From Nageia nagi (lineage: Eukaryota; Pinophyta), in contig JBITNC010000001.1 in assembly GCA_050084985.1 (NCBI GenBank), forward strand, positions 186,124,001-186,188,000: a stretch of 64,000 nt of DNA. Direction: 5' to 3'. The notes beneath the pieces were generated by a model. It searched no databases. It saw only the letters and a program-made list of their open reading frames with translations, and had not been told where the DNA came from. Shown in pieces: positions 32,216-43,514 of this stretch (position 1 is the stretch's first letter; the number at the start of each line of letters is the position of its first letter). A program made the translations under genes and the position numbers.

Positions 32216-33930
32216 TGCTACTATTTAAGATGTATATGATGGAAAAAAGTAACATTCATCCAATAAGGATGGAATTTTACATCAAAGATTCTAATGTGGA
32301 GAAGGGAAAACCTTTTTAGCCACTCCAAAATTCAATAATCATGAAGAATATCAAACTTTTCTAACCACTTCAAGAACATAGTTGTAGAGAAGAAAAAACC
32401 TTTTTGACCACTCCATATACTACAAAAAGCAATGTGATAAATAATCCATCACCATGGATCTAACTTCCTAATATGAAAGTAAAATGTGGTAAACAGTGCC
32501 CTATAAGTCATCACAAAGATGCCAAGCCAATACTTATAATCACAACCCTCCTAAGGATGAAGTAAGCATTACTTAAAACCTTCTAAAGGATAAATTTATT
32601 TCTTAATAAAATAATATACTTTGATTTTATACTGGCTAGTAATGTGGCATAATCCATCAACATGGAAGAATTGCTTGGTTTTAAGACTTCCCCTTAAGAG
32701 TAACTTCATAAAAATTGATGTATTTTACAAAACTCTACACTTGTAGAGAGGAATGTACATTTATCAAAGGTATTTGTACACTTCCTTTCCAAGGTAAAAT
32801 TAATATTGCATTATCAATATCCTTAATAAGTCTTATGGTGAAAGTTTAAAGAATTTTGACTCCTACAAGTATATTAACCATGATGCAAAAACAACTTAAA
32901 GATTAATGCACAAAAAACCAATGTTGAGTAAGTTTACAAATTCTAATCCAACAAGAATGTGTACATAACCAAAAAAATTTCTTCCAACTAGGATTAAAAA
33001 AATGTGCATAATCAATGAGGATAGTAATGTTTGAAGAAAAGCTTATACAAACTTTTTACTTCAAATAATGTACATATTAACTAGTAATTTATAGTCCAAT
33101 GCACATTAGGCATACTAAGATTTTTACAATCTAAATTAATGCAACCAATAAAGTTTATGCATATAAAAGGTTGAAAGAAATTTTAATTTAAATTTCAAAC
33201 ATTATGCATATCCAAGCACATCACATCGATAAGGAGAGGGCATATCAATTTAAAAAAAAAAAAATTACTTTAATTTTTCTCTTCAAAATTTTGGTTACAA
33301 TGTGGTGGACATTATTAATAATTTTTAAAATGTTACCTTTAAACATTGAGATAAATATGTACAATTTCAATATTTTCCACTTAGTATCATAAGATTATAA
33401 ACATAATCTATGATTTTATCCAAAAATATGTGTGTCCGAAACATAATTCTACAAAAGAAACTAGTTTGTAATATTTTACAAAAAAAATGGTTAGATTTAT
33501 AAACCATAAGCATGTGCATACTTGTAAAAAATTTTAATGTTATGATTACATTAACAAAATTTTTAAAATAACAATTTTAAGCTTTACTTAAAAAATTAGA
33601 AAAGGTCATATTCCTTGCCATAAAGTAAGAAATTACATATGATAAATTAAACACACTAATGTGCTTTGTATTTAAATATTTTACCTTTAAATAATTAAAT
33701 AACAAACAATTTACAAATTTTCTTTAAAAAAAAATGATATTAACACTTACCACCACATAGTTAAATTTACCAAATTTTTTAAAAAATTGATATTAAAATT
33801 GATAAGGTAGCATGCCTTTTGTAAAATTTCCAAAAAACTTCACATTTTTATTAAAAAGATGCTCAAAATAAAAACTTGCCTTCTCAAATAAGTAAAAAAC
33901 CTTCCTTTTTATTAATAGAATCTATTTTTT
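32216..33930. other. AT-rich DNA, internal region of a noncoding element or intergenic
   Basis: No frame or motif is supported. Early parts (32,240-32,420) repeat a short CCTTTTT(A/G)(A/G)CCACTCCA phrase twice, at about 32,309 and 32,398. The rest is A/T-rich without visible order. Confidence 0.5.
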
Positions 33931-33979
33931 TTAACTCTTATTTTTATAAACAAAAGGAAAAAAATTAAAAGAAGGGACT

Positions 33980-34375
33980 GCTGGCCAAGAATACGATGCA
34001 CCTCCCAATTGGAGAGGGCTACTGGCCTGTACCACACATGCCTCCTCTATGGAGAGGCAACTGACCAACATTGAGCATGCCATCCTAAGGGGGGACCACC
34101 ATCTAGGGCCATGCACACCTCCTAAAGGGGGTAGCTAGCTTGTACCAAGTGTACAAACCTAAGGGGGGCTACCTACCAAGGCTAAGCATGCCTCTCTAAT
34201 AGGGGGCTATCATCCTACACCAAGCATGCACAAACCACATAAGGGGAAGCCACCAACTACTATGTTGTATGCTACCCCATAGGAGGGGAGCCATCAGCTA
34301 CCACTAAGCATGCACCTCCCTCATAGGGGGAAGCTACTAGCTACTGTGCCACATGTGCCCTCATTAGGTTTTCTT
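33980..34375. repeat. GC-rich island of degenerate ~35-60 bp repeats
   Basis: Phrases of the form AAGCATGCC..CCTAA.GGGGG.TACCA recur at about 34,074, 34,148, 34,184, 34,222, 34,260 and 34,308, and a related GGAGAGGGCTACTGGCC form starts the block. The stretch is far richer in G and C than anything nearby and is flanked on both sides by A/T runs and by the AT microsatellite. No frame runs through it except short ones. Confidence 0.7.
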
Positions 34376-34455
34376 TAAAATTAAAAAGTTTAATAAATTA
34401 AAAAACAAACATTTAATATATTTTTTTATTTTAAATTTATTTATTTCAACTATAT

Positions 34456-34458
<3 letters not shown>

Positions 34459-34495
<37 letters not shown>
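34459..34495. repeat. (AT)n microsatellite
   Basis: About 18 uninterrupted AT units, followed after 15 bp by a second shorter TATATATATATA tract. Confidence 0.95.
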
Positions 34496-34499
<4 letters not shown>

Positions 34500-35080
34500 T
34501 CCATATAATATATATATATATAGCGCATATATGTATCTACTTTTTAATATATGACTCATATCTATAAAAAAATATCCCTTTTCATAAAAATCTCATATAT
34601 ATATTTTTAAACAATAAAAAAAATTTTATACATGATGCAAATTAATTTTATAAACATGTAAAAAAATTTAAGCAATAGTATTATAGCAATGTTGTATAAA
34701 CCAAAAAAAAAAAAAATTCAAGACTTTTAACTTTTTCTATACTAAACAAAAACTTGCAATTTTAAGCTCTAACAACCCATTTAAGCAAGTTTAGTCAAAA
34801 ATTGCAAATTATTACTACACATTAATCAATTTTACTAAAAAATACAATTAACAAATTGTTAATAAAAATAATGCATAGTAAAAATTGAACTAACAATATA
34901 TTAACTTCTTTAATCAAACATTGCTAGACCTAATCTCATCATTAAAAAACTAAAAGAGATTAGCAAAATTTTGATAGGAAGAGGTAGATTATATGTTCAA
35001 ACATTTTTACCTCAACAATTTGGATGGAGAGAGAAGAGGAATGGACCTTCAATATTATTGAAGCAGAGACTCCAATAATG

Positions 35081-35092
35081 GCTCTGATACCA
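35081..35092 (-). other. initiator-Met tRNA primer binding site
   Basis: The minus strand reads TGGTATCAGAGC, the exact complement of the plant initiator-Met tRNA 3' end, two bases beyond an LTR ending in CATCA. It fixes 35,095-35,528 as a 5' LTR of a minus-strand element whose body lies at lower coordinates. Confidence 0.88.
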
Positions 35093-35094
35093 CT

Positions 35095-35528
35095 TGATGG
35101 AATTGAAAGATTCCATATAACCAAGATCACTTTAAACTTTTTCCAATGAATCTACCATTCATCCATCTAACAAAGTAAGAAAAAATCACACAAAATATAA
35201 CTCATTATTTATATTATTTTATCCATGTCTTGGAAGTGCATCCACTTTGAACCATCATTCTATTACTTCTTACAAGATAACTCTATTACAAATTCTCAAG
35301 GTGCTTCATCAAGTTACATAATGAGAGGAGTACCTCTCTATTTATAAGAACTAACCCACCCTTTAACCTTCCTTTTACCCAAGGGTAAGGTTAAAGTTGT
35401 TTCTATATTTATTTCTCTTTCTATATTTATTCTCATAATACTTTAAGGTATCTAAAGATACTTTAAGCATTAAGTGAATTTAATTTTAAAGAGAAATTCT
35501 ACACAATATTTCATTACAATTTCCAACA
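35095..35528 (-). repeat. Copia-like 5' LTR, type 2 U3, minus strand
   Basis: It is 434 bp. On the minus strand it runs from TGTTGGAAATTG to CCATCA. U3 holds CTTAATGCTTAAAGTATCTTTAGATACC and AACCTTACCCTTGGGTAA; the TATA is TATAAATAGAGAGG. It matches 37,747-38,166 along its full length in inverted orientation. Confidence 0.85.
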
Positions 35529-36550
35529 AACAACCCTCGACCAAAATGCCTTGAATGAAGGTCAAATATTTAGAAAAAGTAGGCATGTTTATATTTTTTT
35601 GAAAGGTATATTATAGGTATATCTAATGATTAAATAATAAACTCAATTGAATGCATCAATCAAAATTTATACCCTTCTAAATATGACTAATAATTTTTCA
35701 AACAACTTCGCTTACTATCCACTTACAACATCATGATAGATACATAATAACTTCACCAATACATTCCCAATAAATTTTGTTTACAATCATGGTGATTTCT
35801 TACTCAATAATATTACCCTTCAAAATTATTTTCAATAAATGATTATTTTCATGTGACTCTTCTCCCCTTTTGACAACAATGACTAAGTGCTACTATAAAC
35901 TCCCCTGAATCCATGTATAACATTCTCAAGAACATAAAAAAGAAGAGTAGGAAAAATTAAATAATGAGTAAATATTTCCCTTGTATTCAATTTATATAAA
36001 CCTTGTATGATATTTCAACCTCACTTAGCATCATCAACTTTGCAACAACATCATTAATATATAATAGCTCATAAGTAGCTTCAATATCCATGTGAAATAC
36101 ATAAAAGTAACAACTTCAATAATGAAAACTTATCTAAAATTCTATTCAATAATACCATAAAAATACATTATAATATTATATGAGAATATTTAATCCCCTT
36201 TACTACTAACTCACCATCCTTAAGCAACTCTTACATAGTAAGAGCTTTAGAATTTGCTTTCAAACTGCGCCCCCTAATGATGTGCTACCATTGACCCTTT
36301 CAATGGTGTGGAAGTGTGCTCACTTACAACTTCTATTGTTCTTATCTAAATTTACTTATTTGTACAATGATATATGTTTCATCTTCAACTTTATTTTTCC
36401 TTACCTTCTTATTCCTAGGTATGGATCTATCATCAATTTTATCTCCTTCAGCATTCTAGCCATTTCTCTTTGGAAATTATCTTTTCTTCATTCTTAAATA
36501 TTGGTCATTCTTCATTCCTTGATGTTGATAATATTGTATTACCATTGTAC
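35529..36550. other. intergenic/decayed element DNA, no gene supported
   Basis: Short frames such as 36,282-36,497 are hydrophobic by base composition and show no motif. This may be the 3' part of the gag-bearing element listed next, too decayed to read. Confidence 0.45.
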
Positions 36551-36560
36551 AAATAAGTAA

Positions 36561-36620
36561 ATTTTTAGCTAATAAAATCTATTTTTAGCTAATAAAATCT
36601 ATTTTTAGCTAATAAAATCT
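36561..36620. repeat. perfect 20-bp tandem triplication
   Basis: ATTTTTAGCTAATAAAATCT occurs three times in a row without a mismatch, and the first bases of a fourth unit follow. The perfection contrasts with the heavy decay around it, so the expansion is recent. Confidence 0.95.
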
Positions 36621-37720
36621 ATTTTCCTACCATCTATTAGATACAAAATGCTTTCTACAAAACCTTTCCATATGACCATAAGCATTACAATTAAAGCATT
36701 GTACATCATATTCAATTTCAAGGGCATATAAATTTCTACCAAGATGACTCTTTGGTCTAATATATATTATACAATTATATACTCTATGACTAAACCAACT
36801 ACATCTAAACCATTTAACATTATCATATAGCATAGAAGTAAATGAGTTTTGATTTATAAAGTTTCTATGCATGACATTTGATCTACATCTTCCTACCTTG
36901 TGTCCAAATTGATTGCATTTGAAATAATAGCCATAAAATGAATTATCATAGATAGAATGAGAAGGATAAGACCTCTTTTTTTTATTTTTATTTGCTAAAT
37001 ATGTTCTTGTTTGATGGCTTATCCTTTTATCATCAAGCTTTTATGCTTCAACCAACCATTTTCCCTTTTGTTCTCAACTTATTTCTTTTTTTTTTTTGGT
37101 TTATTTGGTGATTCAAATTCATTCTCCTTTTGCCTTGTTCTTGTAGCATTAGAAATATTATTTTCTACATATTTAGAGGATCATAAATACTCTACATCAT
37201 ATCAAAGACTAAACTTAATCTTGGGATATCTTTGTTGTTTCAACATATCATCTAGAACCTTTGTGCTCTTCTCAAACTTTAGGCTATTGGACAAATTGTT
37301 TCCTTATAGAAATAATTTCCTCTTTAAGTTTATGATGGGATACATATTTCTCCTTTATCTACAATGTAATGTCTTCTTCTACTTGCATATTTAGATCCTA
37401 GATAACTTTGCTAACTAAATCTTCATGCCTATTACATTATTCTATATGTAGTCTCAAGCATTCCTCCTTTTCTTCAGTTGCTTCCAATTGAGCCTTAAAC
37501 TAGTTATTTCTTGATTAAATTTGTTGTAAACTCTTACATTATTAGATACTTATGCTTTCAAATAGTCTTATACCTTTTTTGTCTTTTCAAGTTGTGTGTA
37601 GAGGTCTTCAAACTGGTCACCATATTCATTTAATTTCTTATACATTCTTAGGTTCTTCCTTCTTTCAACATCCAATTCTTCAAGGGTAGCTATGAGCTCT
37701 CTTTCAAAGTTAACTACAAC
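36620..37720 (-). pseudogene. Copia-type gag remnant with coiled coil and two zinc knuckles
   Basis: On the minus strand, from about 37,700 down, a helical charged region reads FERELIATLEELDVERRKN, then LNEYGDQFEDLYTQLEK and FNQEITSLRLNWKQL. This fits the coiled-coil gag of UBN2-type plant LTR elements. Near the end two CCHC knuckles lie in one frame: FKCNQFGHKVGRC (first Cys replaced, about 36,889-36,936) and the intact CFNCNAYGHMERFC (36,698-36,657). The last frame is 36,872-36,627. Several stops interrupt the N-terminal part. No polymerase follows. Confidence 0.7.
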
Positions 37721-37746
37721 TTATATATATTCATATTAAAACTCTT

Positions 37747-38166
37747 TTTTGGAAATTTTAATGTAATATTATGTAATATTTAACTTAACTTAATGCTTAA
37801 AGTATCTTTATATACCTTAAAGCATTAAGAGAATAAATATAGAAACACCTTTAACCTTAACCTTGGGTTAGAGGAAGGTTAAAGAATGGATTTCTTCTTA
37901 TAAATAGAGAGGTACCCTTCTCACTAAGTAACTTAATAAAGCATGGCAATGCTTGTCTTGAGAATTTTTAGGAGAGTTATCTTATGAGAAAGTAATAAAA
38001 AGGATGGTTCAAAGTTGTTGTACTTCCAAGAGATGGAGAAATCACTATATATGATGTGTTATCTTTTGAGTGATTGTTTCATGTTTACTTACATAATTGA
38101 ATGATAGATGTGTTGGAGAAACTTTATGGTATGGTCTTGGTTTTATAGAATCCTTCAATTCCATCA
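37747..38166 (+). repeat. Copia-like 5' LTR, type 2 U3, plus strand
   Basis: It is 420 bp, with a TTTTGGAAATT start (mutated TGTTGG) and a CCATCA end. It contains TATAAATAGAGAGGTACCC and AATTCCATCA, and it is the inverted partner of 35,095-35,528. Confidence 0.85.
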
Positions 38167-38168
38167 AG

Positions 38169-38180
38169 TGGTATCAGATC
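38169..38180 (+). other. initiator-Met tRNA primer binding site, plus strand
   Basis: TGGTATCAGATC (one mismatch from TGGTATCAGAGC) follows the LTR end by two bases. The element body downstream is soon replaced by another LTR family, so only the leader survives. Confidence 0.82.
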
Positions 38181-38279
38181 CTATCACCCTCATATACCCT
38201 CAACAATACAAAATAATGATCTAAAACAAACAAATACAAAAATCAAAACTCAAATTATTATTTTTAGTTGAGAATGCAT

Positions 38280-39156
38280 TTATATCTTTTGGTTGATTAT
38301 GCATTTGATAATGTTGTGTATTTACCCAAAAAACAACCTTGGAAGCATGTAAAATAAGAGATATTACAACAAAAAAAACCTCTTTATTAATCTTTGGTAT
38401 AAACCTCAATTTTGATTACAAGTTTGCCCCACATGGAAGGCTTTAGTATAATGAATGATATGGGCCTCTTGGAGGCCTTATTTGATAGTTTCTATAAACT
38501 CCAAGTAGTATTTTATGAAACCTATAGAAGAAAGAAAATACTATTGATTGCTTCTTTCTTATTGGCTCCTTGGCTCTTCTATTCTCAAATCAGCTATTGT
38601 TTCTATAAATACTACACATACTTAAACAAACAACACATCAAAATACACTTGGTCATCATGTGAAATCAAAGTAAATGAACATAAATGATCATGTATATAA
38701 GTAAATTAGTAAATAAAATATATTCAAAACTCTAAAAATAGTTCAATAGCATAAGGTTACATTTAATCTTCTATATTTTTCTCCTAGGAGGAGGATTGAT
38801 TTATAGTTTTTTGAGGTGGAAAAGGTTGATATTTTGGAGGTAAGGACTAAATAAAAAAGCTTATCCAACCTTGTCATAAGATTTATCCATGTAGGGAAGG
38901 TGGAGGATCAAGCATGATTCATCCTTGATCCATTGGTTTATTTTCCTAGGTGCCTTAATTTTTCCATTTTTTCCTTAACTTTTCTATTTACAAGATCATT
39001 AGCAATTTCAAATTGAGTGCTAGCAATTGGACTAGATCATTGATGATTGTACCAAGTCACTAATGACTAGAAAGTTTTAGTAAACTTTATTATTTGTTTA
39101 AATTTGTATCCCCTTCTTTCATTTATCAAAAGAGGGGTCATTTTTAGGTATCTACA
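38280..39156 (-). repeat. LTR of a third family (minus strand) with an extra internal segment
   Basis: On the minus strand it begins TGTAGATACCTAAAAATGAC at 39,156. The stretches 39,156-38,890 and about 38,410-38,310 match 50,876-51,210 (plus strand): GGATCAAGGATGAATCAT, GATCTTGTAAATAG, AGAGATATTACAACAAAAAAA and others. The middle (about 38,430-38,880) is absent from the other copy and includes the frame 38,412-38,663, which has no known motif. Confidence 0.65.
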
Positions 39157-39170
39157 TTTTGCTCCTTTTT
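39157..39170 (-). other. polypurine tract beside the third-family LTR
   Basis: On the minus strand AAAAAAGGAGCAAAA ends at the TGTAGATACC start. This marks the LTR as a 3' LTR of an element whose body extended to higher coordinates. Confidence 0.6.
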
Positions 39171-40925
39171 TGAAATACCCAACATTTTATAGTTGTGAAT
39201 TATTTCAAAAAACTAAGCCTATCTGAGAGGGGATACAATCAATTCTTAGAATTGTAATCCTGACCTTAGGTTAAGACTTTGAATTAACTTATTCTCTATG
39301 AATAAGCTAAATCTGAGTGACTAGATTATGACTAAATCCATTTTTTATTCTTTTTTTTTGATACATTTTGAAAGCAATCAAAATTGTATTGTAAGGCATA
39401 ACTTAGATAGTTATCACCATATTGTTGTGCTATCTTAATAGGATATAGATATATTCTTAGCTATTAGGTGTATGCCATAGCTAGCAGCATGTGATAAAGA
39501 AGCTCCCTTACAAATAAAAAACTTTAATCATTCTATTTTTGTCCCAAAAGGTAGGTTACTTGATGATATTACACAAAAGTTCATCCAACAATTTTAATAA
39601 TATCCAAACCCATACTTCTTTTCTCTATTAAAAGAAGAGTCATTTTTCTAATTTAGAGTTACTCAAGAGTTTTAGGTATTTTCAAAATACTTATTGTTGT
39701 ATCAAGTTAACAAGCAAAAAAATCATTTTAATTTTGCCTTTGACATATATTTTTAAATTTTTTAAAGCTTTATAGATATATTAATTTTTAGGATTTTTAA
39801 TTATTTTGCATTATTTTTTGTGTTTTTATAATATTTTTTATGTGAGCAATTTTTGAGTGCAAGTGTTTTGTGAAAGTTTAGAAACATAGCTTAGGTTTTT
39901 ATATAATTTTTTACTCTTATTTTATTTGTTGTTGGTTGTTTAGAATATATATACAAAGCTTTATAGATAGCTTTAACTATTCTATTTAATTTTGAATTTT
40001 CTCATTAATATTTACATTTAATCATAGGCCTAATCAAGACTAAAGAAGTTTTTGACATACTTTGAAACAACTCTAAACTTTTGTATTTTTAAGGTTTTAT
40101 AATTTTGATAGAAAATATTAGTAAGTGCATGAGATAGAACTCAAGTATTTCTCTTATCAAAATACATGCATAACTTTATGCTAGGAAAACATTTTTTTAA
40201 AGGTTTGGGTTGCCAATGATCCCTTTAAAATGGTTGATGATTCTTATTGATCATTGGAGCTTGATTAAAATTTGCTAGTGTTCAATTACATGGAGGGTAA
40301 AAAACAAATAGCTCTTACTATAATTTTCTAATTTATATTTTATGCTAGGTCAGAGCTCTATTGCCCCCTCCTCCATAAGCTAAGTGTTGACCCTATATTT
40401 CTCTTCTCATCATTTGATTAGAGCTAGAATGCCACCATGAGGATGCTCGATACCATGAAAAAGGCCAATGAGGGAAGAGGTAGGGTTTAAAACCTCATTT
40501 TAAGTTTTTTTCTTAATGCATTAAATTTAATCATTACAAAAAAAAGGAATTGTAAGAATGTTTAGAATAATATTTTAATATTTTTAGATCACTTAGATTC
40601 TTAAATTTTGTTATTTTTATAGGATTTTAAGTTTTTTCAAAACCCTTGACCATGATCCCCAACCAAGGCTAAGGGTTTACAAAAACTTTAGCAATTGGCC
40701 ATGATCATTGGTAATTCTCCAAATTCTAACCCCGATCATCAGCAATCATACTTAGGTTTAATTTTTTTAAGATCCTAAGTTAACTTTTTCCACATGACTA
40801 TCTTAGGTTTTAGGGATTTTTGAGCCACATGGGTGATATCCTAGGATTTTGTTAGAGAGTCAATATCTACTAATGGCTTAGGAACATAATTTCCTACATA
40901 GTGTGGGTTTTAGAGTAGGGCCCTA
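39171..40925. other. decayed element DNA, no gene supported
   Basis: T-rich sequence with no readable domain. The repeated phrase TTGGCCATGATCA..GGTAAT / CCAATGATC (40,640-40,760) gives weak local repetition. It probably belongs to the untranslated part of the element carrying the next ORF. Confidence 0.45.
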
Positions 40926-40929
40926 TATG

Positions 40930-42300
40930 GGTTACATTCACTAGGACTACTCTTTGCTAGCAGCTTTGTTGGAGATATGGGACTCTTTGATTGGCACCTT
41001 CCATATTCTTACAAGGGATATGACCATTATGATGGAGGAAATCCATCATTTATACCATTTTCCAATTCAAGGATAGCAAGCTTAGCACACTATGGAATCA
41101 AGTGTCAATGCATCTTGACATTATTATCATTTATGGAGTAGATATACCTAACAAATTTCTAGGTGATATGTTCTCAGGTGGCTTCCTATACTTCAATTAC
41201 TAGAAGAATGATCAGTAGATACTTTTGCAAGCTTCTTACTTGATGGACCTTATCAAGTGTTATGCACTTTTAGACATGGGTAGTAGTTAATTCTCTTGGT
41301 TACAGTTATACATGGTGGCTGATATGCTTCAACATGCTACTATTTATGCTTGGGATCCTACTCTCATAGAATAGATCTACATGAAGCTTTTCTTTTATTC
41401 ATTAGGTGATTGATCATCCTTATTAGTTAAGATTACTCTACAAGCTTAGGCATATGAGCATATCCATGTTGGTTGCCCTCATAGACTCCTAGTTCCTACC
41501 TTCAACACACACTTTACCTATTCATTTGAGGTTTTATGATGGAGGGATGACTTCTAATCACATCCCTTTGATGGTATACATTGTGATTTTGCATGTATTT
41601 GTTATCATATTTGGTGCCTAATTAGGTGAGTTTTAGACCTTATTACTCTTATCTAGATTGGTACAAGCTTACTGCCTAGCTTGTTAGCATCAGACAAGCT
41701 AGAGTTCTTAATGGGAGGAGGATAGACTTCCTAGAGTATTTTTACTTTAAGCATGTGCAACACTAGTTCATTCTTATGAAAGATATTCCACCTAATCCTA
41801 TTTGATTCTTTATGGATGGAAAGGTTCTTATCAAGGGTATCCAATGACTCATGTATGTAGAGCTTGATCTAACATAGGAGAAATCCTTAGTTAAGGATTT
41901 TGAGGTTGATGATGTAGGAGCTATGGATGAGCTCCTAACATGGTGGTAGGTTGAGATAGGGGGAGATGCTAGAGAGGATATGGGTCATCATGTTCTTCAA
42001 TGAGTTGATGAGCTAGATGTAGTAGCTAAGGTTAAAGAGATAGTTGATGACAAGCTAACATGAGAGTAGGTTGAGGAGTAGGTGATTGATGAGCCATAGG
42101 ACATAGGTAGTCAAGGTGAGGAAACTAAGGTAGGTACATTAGCCAAAGGTGCAAGTGGAGATCAAGTTCCTCTTCCATAGGTACCTAATGTTGATGTACT
42201 CTTAGGTGACATTTATGATTTGAGGTATTAGGTTTCTCAACTTAGTACTTGTATGTGTCATTATTGAGCTGAGAGAGATATATATCATTAGAAGAGGGAT
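40930..42300 (+). pseudogene. plant mobile domain (PMD, aminotransferase-like) ORF remnant
   Basis: From about 40,944 the plus strand reads DYSLLAALLEIWDSLIGTFH, then RDMTIMMEEIHHLYHFPIQG and a stop. This fits the PMD hallmark (LL.AL.E.W...THTFHL..GEMTITL.DV..L.GLPI.G). Further along, in shifting frames, come LQA-stop-AYEHIHVGCPHR (about 41,440) and a long Asp/Glu/Val-rich tail (41,870-42,170). PMD proteins occur both as host genes (MAIN/MAIL) and captured inside plant transposons. Many stops and shifts make this copy dead. The location among LTR fragments favours a transposon origin. Confidence 0.65.
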
Positions 42301-43437
42301 GAGGCTTGAGCCTCCTCATAGGTTGGAGGAGCCAGTACATCTATAGGGGAACTAGTCAACCATCAATATTCATTTAGGGTATTCTTTAGTAGAGGGATTA
42401 TTATTCTTCTATTATTTAGACATGGTTGATTAAACTACCTTCATATGTTCTTGGGATATTATATCAACTTCCTCCTATTTCATATAATCCTATTGATATT
42501 TCAATTTATCAAGCAACCAATGGGATCCAAAGGAATTCTAGTACATAAGGTAGGGTTGTTAGACCTACTACATCACACAACCATAGTGGGATAGGTGGGG
42601 TTTCTTCACAACACATAGTGAAGTCATCTGATATTCATAGAGTGACTTAGGCTATGAGTCCTATAGGTTTAGTTAGCACTACCCATCCAAGATAGGGTAG
42701 AGCTAGTAGTTTGATATATGGTGGGGAGTGTATCTCATGAGGATACCCCAATGATTATATCATGTATTTTTTATATTTCATGTTGGACTTATTGGTTTTT
42801 TACAAACTATGTCATTTATTTTTTGAGATCATTGAGGGCATGATCATTTCATATGTTTAGACATGCTAGCTATAGACTTATTTGTTGATGACCTTGTCTA
42901 TTTTTTGGATCATTGTAGTCATGATCAATAGTTAGTTTTTCTATATGTGATATATAGCTTATGCAATGAACATTTGGTTATAATTTTTGACATATATATA
43001 TGTGATAGCCTAGAATTTTATGTGCATGCTTTAGTATTATGTTGATGTAATCTAATATTTTATGTTTTTAGATATATGTGTCTAGATTTCAATATGGAGA
43101 TGTATGAATGTTTTAATTTTCATATTTTGTTTAATTTAATGCTTTAATTATAACATGTTTTGTTAATGCAAAGTGATTTTTATGTTTATATAGGATTGCT
43201 ATGTTTGTAGAATAGGATTTAAATTGTAGGAGAACAAAATCAGATGCATTATTTTCCATTTTCTTGGCTACTTTTATAATGGTTTGAACATAATATACTA
43301 GTATAGACACATGTGATATCATGAATGATGTGGATGTATGGATGTAAAATGGATGAAACTTGATGACTTAAGGTATTTATGAACGACATAATAATTTTGA
43401 CATCAATCTTAATGGTTTGGCAACTTATCAAGCTTTA
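42301..43437. other. decayed DNA downstream of the PMD ORF, no gene supported
   Basis: Coding-like trace fades after about 42,750. From 42,760 to 43,400 there are related TTATTTTTTG(A/G)ATCATTG..G..CATGATCA phrases at 42,820 and 42,902 (period about 82), a weak local duplication. Short minus frames at 43,131-43,431 have no motif. Confidence 0.4.
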
Positions 43438-43451
43438 TAATAATAATAATA

Positions 43452-43511
<60 letters not shown>
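43438..43511. repeat. (TAA)n-(TTA)n palindromic microsatellite
   Basis: About 16 TAA units (with one TAG) run straight into about 10 ATT/TTA units, so the tract is self-complementary and can fold into a nearly pure hairpin. Confidence 0.95.

Positions 43512-43514
<3 letters not shown>

Noticed and set aside
37011-37394. Plus-strand 127-codon frame rich in Phe/Leu
   Set aside because: It is the antisense shadow of the minus-strand gag remnant with zinc knuckles, and its hydrophobic composition reflects Lys/Glu-rich coding on the other strand.
38412-38663. 83-codon plus-strand frame as a small gene
   Set aside because: It lies in the segment missing from the sister LTR, has no domain, and there is no polyadenylation or promoter context specific to it.
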